Below are positions 7,040 to 15,958 of a DNA stretch of 64,000 nt, piece by piece. The DNA comes from Actinomycetota bacterium (lineage in GTDB: Bacteria > Actinomycetota > Thermoleophilia > Solirubrobacterales > 70-9): contig JAFDWD010001121.1 in the NCBI GenBank assembly GCA_018268695.1, positions 62,001 through 126,000 of the forward strand, written 5' to 3'. Position numbers and translations under genes: made by a program. Under the pieces are notes generated by a model. That model saw nothing but the letters and a program-made list of their open reading frames with translations. It did no database searches and was not told the DNA's origin. How positions within the stretch are numbered: position 1 is the first letter of the stretch; each line of letters begins with the position of its first letter.

Positions 7040-8247
7040 GAGGACTCGAGCCGGCGGTGATCGTCCCCGACCCCGGAAGCTGGGCGATCTGGGGGGTCGA
7101 CGTGCAGGCTCTCGGCCTGCGCCAGGCCGCCTCGCCGTCGGCAGCCGCGGTGCTCGTCGCACCGGGGAGGCTGCCGCCTGCACTCGGCGACGCCGTGTCC
7201 GCCGCCTGGCAACAGATGGCGCCGCCACGCCGACTGGTCGAGCTGGGCGGGCCCTCGATGGGGACGGACACGATCGCCGAGGTCCTCGACACCGAGGCAA
7301 GGGGCTCGGCGGATGACGGGGACGTCGAGGACGGCGATCACGAGATGGACGAGTCGGGCGATGACATGGACATGATGGAGATCACCGGGAAACCGAGCCG
7401 CGACGGCCTCGTGATGGAATCGATACAGCTAAAGCATGGGCCGTTGGCGCCCGGCCTTCCCGGTGGACTGGTGCTCGCAGCCGAACTCGACGGCGACGTC
7501 GTCTGCTCATGCGAGGTGGGTGCCACGCTGAGGGCCGAGAACGGCGAAGACCCCCTGACGCCCGTCGCCAATGGATCGGCTCTCCGAGGCGGCGATGGTC
7601 GGCTCGAGCAGATCGTCGAGATCGAGCGCGAGCGTGCACTCAGTCACCTGGTCTGGCTCGCCTCCTTCGGCATCGTGCTTGGCTGGGAGGAGATCTGCGC
7701 GCGCTCGCAGAGATTGGTGCGCTCCATGATCGGAATCGCCCGCCCGGCGGATCTAATCGCCGACGCCGACCGGTTGCTGGGAACCCTTGAAGGGAGCAGG
7801 CGCCTGGCGCGGCGGACCCGCGGCCGCGGCATCGTGTCCGCCGCTCTTGCCGAGGCCCGTGGGCTGGGGGGACCGAACGCGCGGGCGAGCGGTCTCCGCG
7901 AGGACGCACGCGAGGGTGAGCCGCTCTATGGAGAGCTCGGCTTCTCCATGCGGACCGCCCGGAGCGGAGACGTTGAGGCACGGGTACTACAACGGGCCGG
8001 CGAGATCGTCGATGCCTTGCGGCTCGCTGAGGCGGCGCAGGGGCTCACGGATCGGGTGAGCACGCCCTCTCCACTCCACCCGGAGGGGCCGCGCGGGCGG
8101 ATCCTGGTGGCGGGTGGGCACACCGTCACGCAGGGCCTCGCCGCAGCCCGGTCGCTTGCCGGTGAGCTCGCGGCGGGCCTCGAGTGGGCCTCGGCGCTGA
8201 CGGTGGTCGCCTCCTTCGACCTCTCCCCGTGGGAGGCGCCGCGATGA
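7030..8247 (+). CDS. fused, cofactor-less NuoB-NuoD-like protein
   Basis: A 405-residue protein starting at ATG 7030 (GGAGGGGG seven bases upstream; ATG 7036 also possible). Residues 10-85 follow NuoB (GSWAIWGVDVQALG, then VLVAPGRLPPALGDAV and WQQMAPPRRLVELGG) but have no cysteine, so the N2 iron-sulfur cluster cannot form. After an acidic Met/His linker (about 90-120), residues 130-405 follow NuoD: GPLAPGLPGG in place of GPQHPxxHG, ERERALSHLVWLASFG, LGGPNARASGLREDARE, and the terminal VASFDLSPWEAPR. The quinone-binding His and Tyr are lost. It probably acts as a structural plug or adapter on the membrane arm rather than in electron transfer. Confidence 0.75.
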   Translation: MVMRGLEPAVIVPDPGSWAIWGVDVQALGLRQAASPSAAAVLVAPGRLPPALGDAVSAAWQQMAPPRRLVELGGPSMGTDTIAEVLDTEARGSADDGDVEDGDHEMDESGDDMDMMEITGKPSRDGLVMESIQLKHGPLAPGLPGGLVLAAELDGDVVCSCEVGATLRAENGEDPLTPVANGSALRGGDGRLEQIVEIERERALSHLVWLASFGIVLGWEEICARSQRLVRSMIGIARPADLIADADRLLGTLEGSRRLARRTRGRGIVSAALAEARGLGGPNARASGLREDAREGEPLYGELGFSMRTARSGDVEARVLQRAGEIVDALRLAEAAQGLTDRVSTPSPLHPEGPRGRILVAGGHTVTQGLAAARSLAGELAAGLEWASALTVVASFDLSPWEAPR

Positions 8248-9068
8248 GTTCATCGGGGGCCGCCCGCTCGATCCGCCGTGGCGCCGAGGTATTGCGCCGA
8301 CCACTCTCGGCCCGCGACATCCCTGACGGCCTTCTGTACCACGGGGCGCCGGCACTTCTGTTCCTGGCAGCCGTCCTGGCCGCCTCGCCCGTGCCCTGGG
8401 CCCCAGGCTTCCGCGGGCTCGACATCGACATCGGCGCCTTGCTCTTCCCCGCCGCACTCGCCTACGTTGCGCCCGCGATCCTGATGGCCGGGTGGGGCGC
8501 GGGCCGCCCGCACTCGGTGATCGGCGCCTTCCGCTTCCTCGCCGTCCTCCTCGCCTACGAGATGCCCCTCGTCATGGCCATCACGGCGGTCGCGACCCCC
8601 GCCGGGTCACTGCGACCGACCGAGATCATGGCGGCCAACGCCCCTGTGCCCCAGGCAGTGGTCCAGCCGCTGGCCCTCGCCCTCTTCGCCCCCTCGGTCC
8701 TGGCGGTGACCTTCCTGCCGCCGTTCGACGTGGCGCAGGCGGCGGGGGAGCTCGGCGGCGGCGCCTTCTCGGGGTACACCGGCCTCGACGCCGCGGTGAT
8801 CTGGGTCTCGCAACGCATCCTGCTGGTCGCGGCCAGCGGGATGACCGCGACGTTCTTCTTCGGCGGCTGGCTAGGCCCGGTGCTGCCGCCCGTCGTCTGG
8901 ATGATTGGCAAGACGCTCGGCCTGGCCTGGCTGGCGCTCTGGGCAGGACGTCGTCTGCCGCGGGTGGAACTTGACCGGCTGCTGCCCTTCGTCTGGAAGG
9001 TCGCGGTGCCGGCCGCGATCGGGGCGATCGCCATCTCCGGCCTGATCACGAGGTTCTTCTACTCATGA
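8244..9068 (+). CDS. nuoH: complex I-like subunit H
   Basis: A 274-residue protein starting at ATG 8244 (ATGA overlap), shorter than the usual 320-340. Seven to eight membrane helices are evident. LAYEMPLVMAI corresponds to the conserved Glu-containing helix. The quinone-loop consensus PFDxxEAExELVAGY is degraded to PPFDVAQAAGELGGGAF, losing several glutamates of the E-channel. In normal complex I this subunit couples quinone reduction to proton movement. The changes fit the loss of redox residues in the neighbouring BD-like fusion. Confidence 0.85.
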   Translation: MSSSGAARSIRRGAEVLRRPLSARDIPDGLLYHGAPALLFLAAVLAASPVPWAPGFRGLDIDIGALLFPAALAYVAPAILMAGWGAGRPHSVIGAFRFLAVLLAYEMPLVMAITAVATPAGSLRPTEIMAANAPVPQAVVQPLALALFAPSVLAVTFLPPFDVAQAAGELGGGAFSGYTGLDAAVIWVSQRILLVAASGMTATFFFGGWLGPVLPPVVWMIGKTLGLAWLALWAGRRLPRVELDRLLPFVWKVAVPAAIGAIAISGLITRFFYS

Positions 9069-9586
9069 TCGACGGGATCTGGCTCGCCCTCCTATTCTGG
9101 CCGCTTTCGGCGGCGATGCTACTCACCGGCCTCTACGTCTTCATCACCTCCTCGATGGTCCGTGCCGGCCTGCTGTTGATGGCCTCGCTGGGGATCGAGG
9201 GCCTCCTCTTCGTGATGTTGGGCGGCCGCTTCCTCGGCGTCCTAACCCTCCTGATGATGGCCGTCGAGATGGTCGTGATGGTCTTCTTCATGGTCATGTT
9301 CATGCCCGATCCGGGTGGCCGGATGGGCATGGACATGACCCATCAGAAGCGGACTGCCACAGTTCTCGCCGCCGCCACCGGGATCGGTCTCGCGACGGTC
9401 GCGGCACTGGTCGTCTGGCCGACCCCGAAGGAGGCCGCACCGCCCGGCGTCGACCAGATCGGCTACCAGGTGATGGGGCGCTCGATGCTCGTCTTCCTCT
9501 TCGCCGGCGTGGTGCTGATGTTCACGATGATCGGCGCGACGATGCTCGCCAGCAGACGTGGGCGCTACGAGGAGGAGGGGTCGTGA
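9065..9586 (+). CDS. nuoJ: complex I-like subunit J
   Basis: A 173-residue membrane protein with five helices and an ATGA overlap to nuoH. The region FITSSMVRAGLLLMASLGIEGLLFVML matches NuoJ TM2-TM3, which includes the pi-bulge helix involved in coupling. Several Met-rich stretches (MVVMVFFMVMFMPD, MGMDMTH) are unusual. Position and topology support the assignment, although sequence conservation in this subunit is always low. Confidence 0.8.
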   Translation: MIDGIWLALLFWPLSAAMLLTGLYVFITSSMVRAGLLLMASLGIEGLLFVMLGGRFLGVLTLLMMAVEMVVMVFFMVMFMPDPGGRMGMDMTHQKRTATVLAAATGIGLATVAALVVWPTPKEAAPPGVDQIGYQVMGRSMLVFLFAGVVLMFTMIGATMLASRRGRYEEEGS

Positions 9587-9891
9587 TCGGTCTGCCCGTG
9601 GTGCTGGTGGTGGGCGCACTGCTCTTCGGGGTCGGCCTCTACGGCGTCCTCTCACAGACCAACACGATCATGGTCATCATGGGCGTCGAGCTGCTGCTCG
9701 GCGCGTCGATGCTGAACCTGCTGGGGTTCGCCCGTTACGCCTGGCCGGGAGACGTCAGCGGCTCCTTCTTCGTCCTCGTGATCCTCACCTTGATGGCCGT
9801 CGAGGCCGTGATCGGATTCGCCCTCGTGATCGGGGTCTTCCGCGGCCAGTGCACTGCCGAGACCGATGATCTGCAGGAGTTGAAGGGATGA
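9583..9891 (+). CDS. nuoK: complex I-like subunit K
   Basis: A 102-residue, three-helix protein. The membrane glutamates essential for NuoK are both present: MGVELLLGASMLNLL in helix 2 and MAVEAVIGFALVIGVF in helix 3. It therefore keeps the proton/ion pathway even though the redox side of the complex is degenerate. GTGA and ATGA overlaps with nuoJ and nuoL support tight operon structure. Confidence 0.9.
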   Translation: MIGLPVVLVVGALLFGVGLYGVLSQTNTIMVIMGVELLLGASMLNLLGFARYAWPGDVSGSFFVLVILTLMAVEAVIGFALVIGVFRGQCTAETDDLQELKG

Positions 9892-11702
9892 CGGCGACCT
9901 TGCTCTGGTTGACGCTGGGGCTGCCGCTGGGCGGCGGTCTCGTCGCGCGGCTGGCCGGCCGTCGCTCGGGCGCGCTGGCCGCGTTCGTGGGAGTGCTCGC
10001 GGCGGCCCCGACCGTGTTGCTACTTGTGGAGGCCGCCGGGGGCAGCCGCGCCCGCTCGACCTTCGCCTGGCTGCCGGGGCCGGCGCTCGATGTCGGGCTT
10101 CGGCTCGACCCCCTCTCGGCAGCGATGGCCGCCACCGTCGGGCTTGTGGGCGCGGGGGTGCTCGTGTACTCGGCCGGCTACTTCGCCGGCGCCGAGCGAG
10201 CTCCGAGCGCGCTGGCCGGCATCCTCGCCTTCCTGGCGGCGATGCAAGGCCTCGTCCTGGCCGACGGCTACCTGGCGCTTCTCTTCTTCTGGGAGCTGGT
10301 CGGCATGCTCTCGGCGCGCCTGATCGCCTGGAACCGCGAGGACCCCCGTTCGGGCCCCGGCGCTGTCCGCGCCTTCCTGGTCACCCGTACCGCGGACTTC
10401 GGTCTCTACGCGGCGGTGATCGCGCTGTACGGCACGGCGGGCACGCTCGCCTTCGGTGGATCCAGGCCGCCCGGGGCCCTCGGTGCGGTGGTCGGCATCG
10501 GTCTGGTGTTGGCGGCGGTCGGCAAGAGTGCGCAGACTCCTGTTCAGACCTGGCTGCTGGGCGCGATGGCGGGGCCCACGCCGGTCTCGGCCCTCCTCCA
10601 TTCGGCGACGATGGTGGCGGCCGGCGTCTACCTGATCGTCCGCTCCGAACCGTTGCTCGCCGGCTGGCCGCTAGAGGTGGCGGGGTGGATCGGCGCCCTG
10701 ACCGCCGTCGCCTCGGCGCTGATCGCGCTGGGACAGGAGGACATAAAGCGCGTTCTCGCCGCCTCCACCAGCAGCCAGATCGGCCTGATGTTCGTCGGCG
10801 CCGCCGCCGGTGGTCCGGCGGTGGCGCTCTTCCAACTGGTCGCCCATGCAACCGCCAAGCCCGCCCTCTTCCTCGCCGCCGGAGTCTTCCAACACGATCG
10901 TGGCGGCACCGACCTCGAGCGTCTCTCGGGTGCCGGGCGCAGCGATCGACGGGCCTTCGCGGCCTTTGTGGTCGGCGCCGCGACGATCGCCGCCGTCCCT
11001 CCGCTCGCCCTGTTCTGGTCCAAGGATGCGGTCTCCGCCGCGGCCGAGACGGCGAACACCGCCTGGTTCGTCCTCGTCCTGCTGGCGGCGGCGGGAAGCG
11101 CGGCCTACATGCTGCGGCCGACCCTGATTCTCTGGCGTGGGCGATCCGGCGAGGTCGAGGGTACCGGTCGGGTGCCGATGCTCGCGGGCTGCGCGATCTT
11201 CGCCCTCGCCGCACTCGGCGCCGGGGTGCTAGGGGAGCCGCTGGCCCGACTGCTGGGTGAGCCTCCGTTGCCGAGCAGCATCCTCAGCCTGGTGCTGGGT
11301 CTCGCCGCACTCGCAGGCGGGGCCGCGATGGTCCTCTTCGTGCGCCCGCCCGCCCGGGCTCGCGTGGCGGCGGCCCGGGAGCTCTATCTCCCTGCGCTGC
11401 TCGACCGCCTCGTCGTGGCACCGGTCCGGCTTCTGGCGACGGCCTCCGCAGGGCTCGACCGGAAAGTCGTCGACCGCGCCGTCGACGGCGCCGGCAGTGC
11501 GGCTCTCCTCGCCGCGGAGGCCGGAGAGACGGTAGAGCGCCGCGGCATCGATGCCCTCGTCGATGGTCTCGCCTCGCTCGTCCGCCGTGGCGGGGAGCGA
11601 AGCCGCGAGGTGCAGAGCGGCCGGCTTCACGAGTACCTGCGCGACACCGTCGCCGGCGCGGCTGCCGTCGCCTGCCTGATCGTCCTGACCGCCCTGCTCT
11701 GA
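9888..11702 (+). CDS. nuoL: complex I-like subunit L (antiporter-like)
   Basis: A 604-residue antiporter-like subunit of near-normal length. The TM5 glutamate is present (FFWELVG, about residue 136), as is the TM7 lysine (GKSAQTPVQTWLLGAM, about residue 213), with LLHSATMVAAGVYL following. The C-terminal third is hydrophobic and ends with an amphipathic region (about 490-570) that could be a shortened lateral helix. It should carry one ion-translocation channel. The start overlaps nuoK by ATGA. Confidence 0.9.
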   Translation: MTATLLWLTLGLPLGGGLVARLAGRRSGALAAFVGVLAAAPTVLLLVEAAGGSRARSTFAWLPGPALDVGLRLDPLSAAMAATVGLVGAGVLVYSAGYFAGAERAPSALAGILAFLAAMQGLVLADGYLALLFFWELVGMLSARLIAWNREDPRSGPGAVRAFLVTRTADFGLYAAVIALYGTAGTLAFGGSRPPGALGAVVGIGLVLAAVGKSAQTPVQTWLLGAMAGPTPVSALLHSATMVAAGVYLIVRSEPLLAGWPLEVAGWIGALTAVASALIALGQEDIKRVLAASTSSQIGLMFVGAAAGGPAVALFQLVAHATAKPALFLAAGVFQHDRGGTDLERLSGAGRSDRRAFAAFVVGAATIAAVPPLALFWSKDAVSAAAETANTAWFVLVLLAAAGSAAYMLRPTLILWRGRSGEVEGTGRVPMLAGCAIFALAALGAGVLGEPLARLLGEPPLPSSILSLVLGLAALAGGAAMVLFVRPPARARVAAARELYLPALLDRLVVAPVRLLATASAGLDRKVVDRAVDGAGSAALLAAEAGETVERRGIDALVDGLASLVRRGGERSREVQSGRLHEYLRDTVAGAAAVACLIVLTALL

Positions 11703-11711
11703 GGAAAGGCC

Positions 11712-13184
11712 ATGCCTTATCTGACGCTCTCGATCGCCATCCCGCTCGCAGCCGCAGGCCTGGTCTCGCTGCTGCCGGCCCGTTGGGTACGGGCGCCGCA
11801 GTTGATCGCCCTGATCGCAAGCGTCCTCGCCTTCGCCGCCTTGGTGGTCACCTGGACCCGCCTCGACACCGGCCAAGGACTGCAATTGGTAGAGAGCGCC
11901 GAGTGGATCCCGGCGATCGGCGTCTCCTGGCGACTCGCGGTCGACGGCCTCTCGCTTGCGCTCTCGCTCCTGACCTGCCTGCTTTTCCTCGCCTCGATCG
12001 TCTACGGCGTCGGGCCGCGGCCGATGACCCGCGCGGCGGCCGCGATGCTGCTCCTCCTGCAGGCGGCGACCCTCGCCTTCTTCCTTGCCGCCGACTTCTT
12101 CCTCTTCTATGTCGCCTTCGACGTGACCCTCGTCGCGATGTACTTCCTGATCGCGATCTGGGGAGATGAGAACCGCCGCTACGCCGCCCTCAAGTTCTTC
12201 CTCTACACCCTGGTCGGCTCGCTTCCGGTACTGCTCGGCATCCTCTCTCTGGCGCTGGCGCCCGGTGGCGGCTTCGACATGATCGCGCTGATCGCCCACC
12301 CGCCGCTCGCCGGGACCGGCGTCGCGGCCTCGCTCACCTTCCTCGCCTTCCTCGTCGGTTTCGCGATCAAGACGCCGGTCTTCCCCTTCCACACCTGGCT
12401 GCCCGCGGCCCATGTCGAGGCGCCGACGGCCGGATCGGTGCTGCTGGCGGGAGTGCTCTTGAAGATGGGGACCTACGGCTTCGTCCGCGTGAACCTCCAG
12501 ATGCTCCCCGACGCGTTCGCCCACTATGCCCTGCCGATCGCCCTGCTGGCGCTCGTCAGCGCCATCTATGGGGCGCTGGTCGCGCTGGCCCAGACCGACC
12601 TCAAGCGGATGATCGCCTACACCTCGATCAACCACATGGGTTACGTCGTGATCGGCATCGCCGCCGCGGCCGCGACCACCGACGCGACCACGAGGCGCAT
12701 CGCGCTCGACGGAGCGATCCTGCTGATGGTCGCCCACGGCATCGTCATCGCCGTCCTCTTCTTCGTCGCCGGTTTCATCGCCAGCCGCGCCGGCACCCGC
12801 GAGATCCCGAAGCTCGGCGGACTGATGCGACCGATGCCGGTCTATGGGACGCTCGCCGCTCTCGGCTTCTTCGCCGCCCTCGGCCTGCCGGGCCTCGCCC
12901 AGTTCCCGGCCGAGCTGCAGATCTTCCTGGCGACGCTGGAAGTCTGGCCCGCGGTCGCGATCGTGACCGTCACCGGGATCCTGATCAGCGCCGGGCTCTT
13001 CCTGCTCGCCCTGCAACGGGCCTTCCTCGGCGAGCCGCCGGAGCGGCTGCGGGGACTGCCCGACCTCGGGCGCCGCGAGCTGATCGCGGTCACCCCGATC
13101 GCCGTCCTCGTCGTCGCGCTGGGGCTCTACCCCTCGCTGATCCTGGACGTGATCTCGAGCGCCACCCACTTCATCGGCGACTGA
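11712..13184 (+). CDS. nuoM: complex I-like subunit M (antiporter-like)
   Basis: A 490-residue antiporter-like subunit with 13-14 helices. The TM5 key acid appears as Asp rather than Glu (YVAFDVTLVAMYFLIAIWG). The TM7 lysine is in FAIKTPVFPFHTWLPAAH, and VLLKMGTYGFVRVNL carries the next conserved lysine. DLKRMIAYTSINHMGYVVIG is a hallmark of NuoM. The ion channel therefore looks functional. It lies nine bases after nuoL. Confidence 0.9.
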   Translation: MPYLTLSIAIPLAAAGLVSLLPARWVRAPQLIALIASVLAFAALVVTWTRLDTGQGLQLVESAEWIPAIGVSWRLAVDGLSLALSLLTCLLFLASIVYGVGPRPMTRAAAAMLLLLQAATLAFFLAADFFLFYVAFDVTLVAMYFLIAIWGDENRRYAALKFFLYTLVGSLPVLLGILSLALAPGGGFDMIALIAHPPLAGTGVAASLTFLAFLVGFAIKTPVFPFHTWLPAAHVEAPTAGSVLLAGVLLKMGTYGFVRVNLQMLPDAFAHYALPIALLALVSAIYGALVALAQTDLKRMIAYTSINHMGYVVIGIAAAAATTDATTRRIALDGAILLMVAHGIVIAVLFFVAGFIASRAGTREIPKLGGLMRPMPVYGTLAALGFFAALGLPGLAQFPAELQIFLATLEVWPAVAIVTVTGILISAGLFLLALQRAFLGEPPERLRGLPDLGRRELIAVTPIAVLVVALGLYPSLILDVISSATHFIGD

Positions 13185-13185
13185 G

Positions 13186-14844
13186 ATGAGCCCGTTGGAA
13201 CAGGCGCAGAGCGCCGAGGAGCAGATGATGGGTGACCTGCCGTGGCTGGCGCCCCTCGCCGCACTCTTCCTCGCCGCCGTCGGCGGCGTCCTGATCGCGC
13301 TCCTGGTGCGTCGCGAGGACCAATGGCTCGCGGGGCTCTGGGTGGGGCTCATGCACCTCGCCGCCGCGGGTGCCGCGGCCGGTGTCTGGGTGATCGGCGG
13401 GCCACGGCTGACGATGTCGGGCAGCTATGCCGTCGATGGATTGACGCTGGCCGTCACGGTGATCCTGGGCCTCGCCGGTGCGATCTCCGTCGCCCTGCTT
13501 CGCCCCGCGGTGGCCGGCGAGCGCCGCGAGGGAGAGCTCTACGGGGTGCTCGCGGCGACGACCCTGGCGGGGGTGATCCTCTCCGGGGCCGCCGACATCG
13601 CCCTGATCGCCCTGGCGATCAGCATGCTCGGCATCGGCCCCTTCGTCATGACCGCCTTCAGGAGCGACTCGCGGGCCGGCGGCGAGGCCGGGATCAAGTA
13701 CTACATCTACGCGACGGTCGCCGGCGCGACGATGGTCTACGGCCTCACCTGGTGGTACGGGCTTGCGGGAAGCACCTCCCTGGCGTCGATCGGGGCGGCC
13801 CTCGGGTCCGCACCCACCGCGGCGGTGGTAGGCGCCGGCGCCCTGGTCCTGGTCGGCTTCGGCTACAAGGCCGCCGCCGTGCCGTTCCACTTCTGGACTC
13901 CCGACGTCTACGAAGGGGCGCCGATCCCGGTGGCCGCCTACATCTCGGTCGTGCCGAAGCTCGCGGCGATCGCCGGCCTCGCGCGGGTGCTGACGCTCGC
14001 CCTTCCCGGCGACCTGGTCGGCTGGTCGACGGCGATCGCGGTCGTCGCTGCGGCGACGATGCTCTTCGGCGTGGTGGCGATGATCCCCCAGCGCAGCGCC
14101 GTGAGGTTGCTCGCCTACTCCTCGATCTCCCAGACGGGTTTCATGCTGATCGCGGTGGCCGCGCTTCCCGGTTCGGTGGATGCGACCCGTTCGCTCGTCT
14201 TCTTCTTCGCGTCCTATGCCGTCGCCAACCTCGCCGCCTTCGCGGTGGTCCTCGCGGTCGCCCGCGAGACCGGCTCCGCCGACGTCGATGCGCTCGCCGG
14301 CCTGGGGCGCCGCCACCCATGGTGGACCGCGGCCTTGGTCCTCGCGGTGTTGTCGCTCTTCGGCCTGCCGCCGTTGGGAGGCTTCGTCGCCAAGCTGACG
14401 GTCTTCGGTGCGGCGATCGACGCCGGCCAAGCCTGGCTGGCGGTGCTCGGCATCGTGGCGACGGTCATCTCGCTCTATCCGTACCTGCGAATGATCGCCC
14501 CGGCGATCCTCTCCCCGCGCCCCGACCGCCGCCCTGCGGTCCAGCCCCCGGCGTTAGGAAGGGTCCTCGGTCCGGCGCTGGCGGTGACCGCCGGCGCCAG
14601 CCTCCTGTTCGGTGTCGCCGCCCAGCCGCTGCTCGAGGTCGCCCGGGACTCGACCGCGATGCCGGTCACCAGCCATGCCTCCGGATTCCTGCACGGCCAG
14701 CACGATCTCCTCCTAGCCGACCGGCCGCTGGCGCTGCATCCGGGGGAGGCAGGCGCAGTCGATCGAGGTGGAGGGGATGGCGATCCAGGAGTCCACCGCC
14801 AGGGGCATAGGACAGGATCGCGGAAAGTCTCCTCCGCACACTGA
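13186..14844 (+). CDS. nuoN: complex I-like subunit N (antiporter-like)
   Basis: A 552-residue subunit, longer than the usual 480-500. The TM5 position where NuoN normally has a glutamate reads IALIALAISMLGIGPF, without an acid. The TM7 lysine remains (GFGYKAAAVPFHFWTP), with VVPKLAAIAGLARVL after it. The last 60 residues, after AMPVTSHA, are polar and unlike NuoN, suggesting that the original 3' end was replaced or frameshifted near 14680. It closes the operon, with about 210 unassigned bases before the convergent DoxX gene. Confidence 0.85.
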   Translation: MSPLEQAQSAEEQMMGDLPWLAPLAALFLAAVGGVLIALLVRREDQWLAGLWVGLMHLAAAGAAAGVWVIGGPRLTMSGSYAVDGLTLAVTVILGLAGAISVALLRPAVAGERREGELYGVLAATTLAGVILSGAADIALIALAISMLGIGPFVMTAFRSDSRAGGEAGIKYYIYATVAGATMVYGLTWWYGLAGSTSLASIGAALGSAPTAAVVGAGALVLVGFGYKAAAVPFHFWTPDVYEGAPIPVAAYISVVPKLAAIAGLARVLTLALPGDLVGWSTAIAVVAAATMLFGVVAMIPQRSAVRLLAYSSISQTGFMLIAVAALPGSVDATRSLVFFFASYAVANLAAFAVVLAVARETGSADVDALAGLGRRHPWWTAALVLAVLSLFGLPPLGGFVAKLTVFGAAIDAGQAWLAVLGIVATVISLYPYLRMIAPAILSPRPDRRPAVQPPALGRVLGPALAVTAGASLLFGVAAQPLLEVARDSTAMPVTSHASGFLHGQHDLLLADRPLALHPGEAGAVDRGGGDGDPGVHRQGHRTGSRKVSSAH

Positions 14845-15054
14845 GGCGATTCAAGCGGTGCATGAGGGCGGGGCAGGACTCACGAGGTGGAGCCGAGCCG
14901 CGGAGGTGCCGAGGCCAAAGGGGAGATCGAAGGGTCGCAACGGAGCGCGGGACGCGGAATGGATCCCCACGGCCGCCTCCACACGGTGGTTCACCCCGGC
15001 CTGCTTCCGAGAGGAACGACAGGAAACCGGTACGGAATTCGCCAGGTGTGCGCT

Positions 15055-15648
15055 TCAATGAGGTGCGGTGGCGGGCACGTGACCGGCGCTCTCCGTCCCG
15101 GATCTTCGCCACAGCACATAGCCGCTGAAGGCGAGGAGCACGAGCTCGAGCATGATCAGGACCGCGTCTACGTCGATCGTCTCGTCGAAGCCGTCGGCCG
15201 GGATCAGCCAGGGATGGTTGGCGCCGCTCGCCAGGTGGAAGTTCAGCGCCATGAAGATCGCGCCTAGGGCCGTCAGCATGTTGACGACGAGCACCGCGAC
15301 CCGGGCACGGTCGGAGAGACGCGCCCAGCGCAGCAGCCAAACCAGCGCGGCGAGGATGAAGGCGACACCGACGATGATCTCGCCGACCTCGATCAGGACC
15401 GCGAAGGTGCGAGCGTTGGGGATGATCGTGCCGTCGAGGAAGCTGCGGTACCAGTGAGCTGCGTCGCGCGATTCTTCGGTGAGATCGGCACCGAGGCCGG
15501 AGACGAAGTCGCCACTGGCGACCTTGGTGATTCCCGAGGACAGCCACTCGTAGCCGATGATGATCTGGATCACGAGGAGGGCCACCAGGGCTGCGCCGGT
15601 CGTCTCACCGGCGGACCGAGGATGGTGTGTCGAGCTGTTCACGGTCAT
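15055..15648 (-). CDS. DoxX-family membrane protein
   Basis: A 197-residue protein with four hydrophobic helices. LLVIQIIIGYEWLSSGITKV, then an extracytoplasmic segment, then ARTFAVLIEVGEIIVGVAFI fit the DoxX/TQO small-subunit family, linked to thiosulfate:quinone oxidation or thiol-dependent respiration. The actual substrate cannot be deduced. It is the third gene of an operon starting at 16693: its ATG overlaps the stop of the SHOCT protein upstream. Expression is probably set by the inverted repeat at 16720. Confidence 0.8.
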   Translation of the reverse strand: MTVNSSTHHPRSAGETTGAALVALLVIQIIIGYEWLSSGITKVASGDFVSGLGADLTEESRDAAHWYRSFLDGTIIPNARTFAVLIEVGEIIVGVAFILAALVWLLRWARLSDRARVAVLVVNMLTALGAIFMALNFHLASGANHPWLIPADGFDETIDVDAVLIMLELVLLAFSGYVLWRRSGTESAGHVPATAPH

Positions 15649-15956
15649 GGTCCTCGCTCACCCTCCCTTGAGCTGTCTGGACTGTCTGGGGTCGATCCGT
15701 CGGTGAGCGTGTCGCGGCTCCGCCGGTACTCCTCCGGGGAGATCTCGCCGCCCGCGAGGCGGTGGTCGAGCACCTCGATCGCGGTGCCTCCGCCTCGGTG
15801 ACCGACGGCCGCGGAGCGCACCAGCCAGACGATGCCGACGATCACGAGGCCCCAGAAGGCCACCATCAGCAGCGTCATCAGGATCCACCAACCGGCGCCC
15901 CAGTCGCCCATATGGCTGCCCCACCCCATGTCTGCGAGAACCAGTCCAACGGTCAT
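15645..15956 (-). CDS. SHOCT-domain membrane protein
   Basis: A 103-residue protein with one strong helix (WWILMTLLMVAFWGLVIVGIVWLV, residues 23-46; only the outline matters) and a C-terminal SHOCT motif, LDHRLAGGEISPEEYRR (about 63-79). SHOCT is a short oligomerisation motif found at the ends of bacterial membrane proteins. Translation may begin at Met9 (MGWGSHMGDWG). Two bases separate it from the preceding Met-rich SHOCT protein, and it overlaps doxX by four. Confidence 0.75.
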   Translation of the reverse strand: MTVGLVLADMGWGSHMGDWGAGWWILMTLLMVAFWGLVIVGIVWLVRSAAVGHRGGGTAIEVLDHRLAGGEISPEEYRRSRDTLTDGSTPDSPDSSREGERGP

Positions 15957-15958
15957 AG

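Noticed and set aside
11229..13352. 707-codon open frame on the minus strand opposite nuoL/nuoM
   Set aside because: Its product is highly charged, repetitive Arg/Glu/Gly/Asp sequence without domains, and it lies opposite well-conserved membrane genes. It is a GC-bias shadow.
14768..15061. Possible small gene between nuoN and doxX
   Set aside because: Overlaps the odd NuoN tail, no ribosome site and no similarity; left unassigned.
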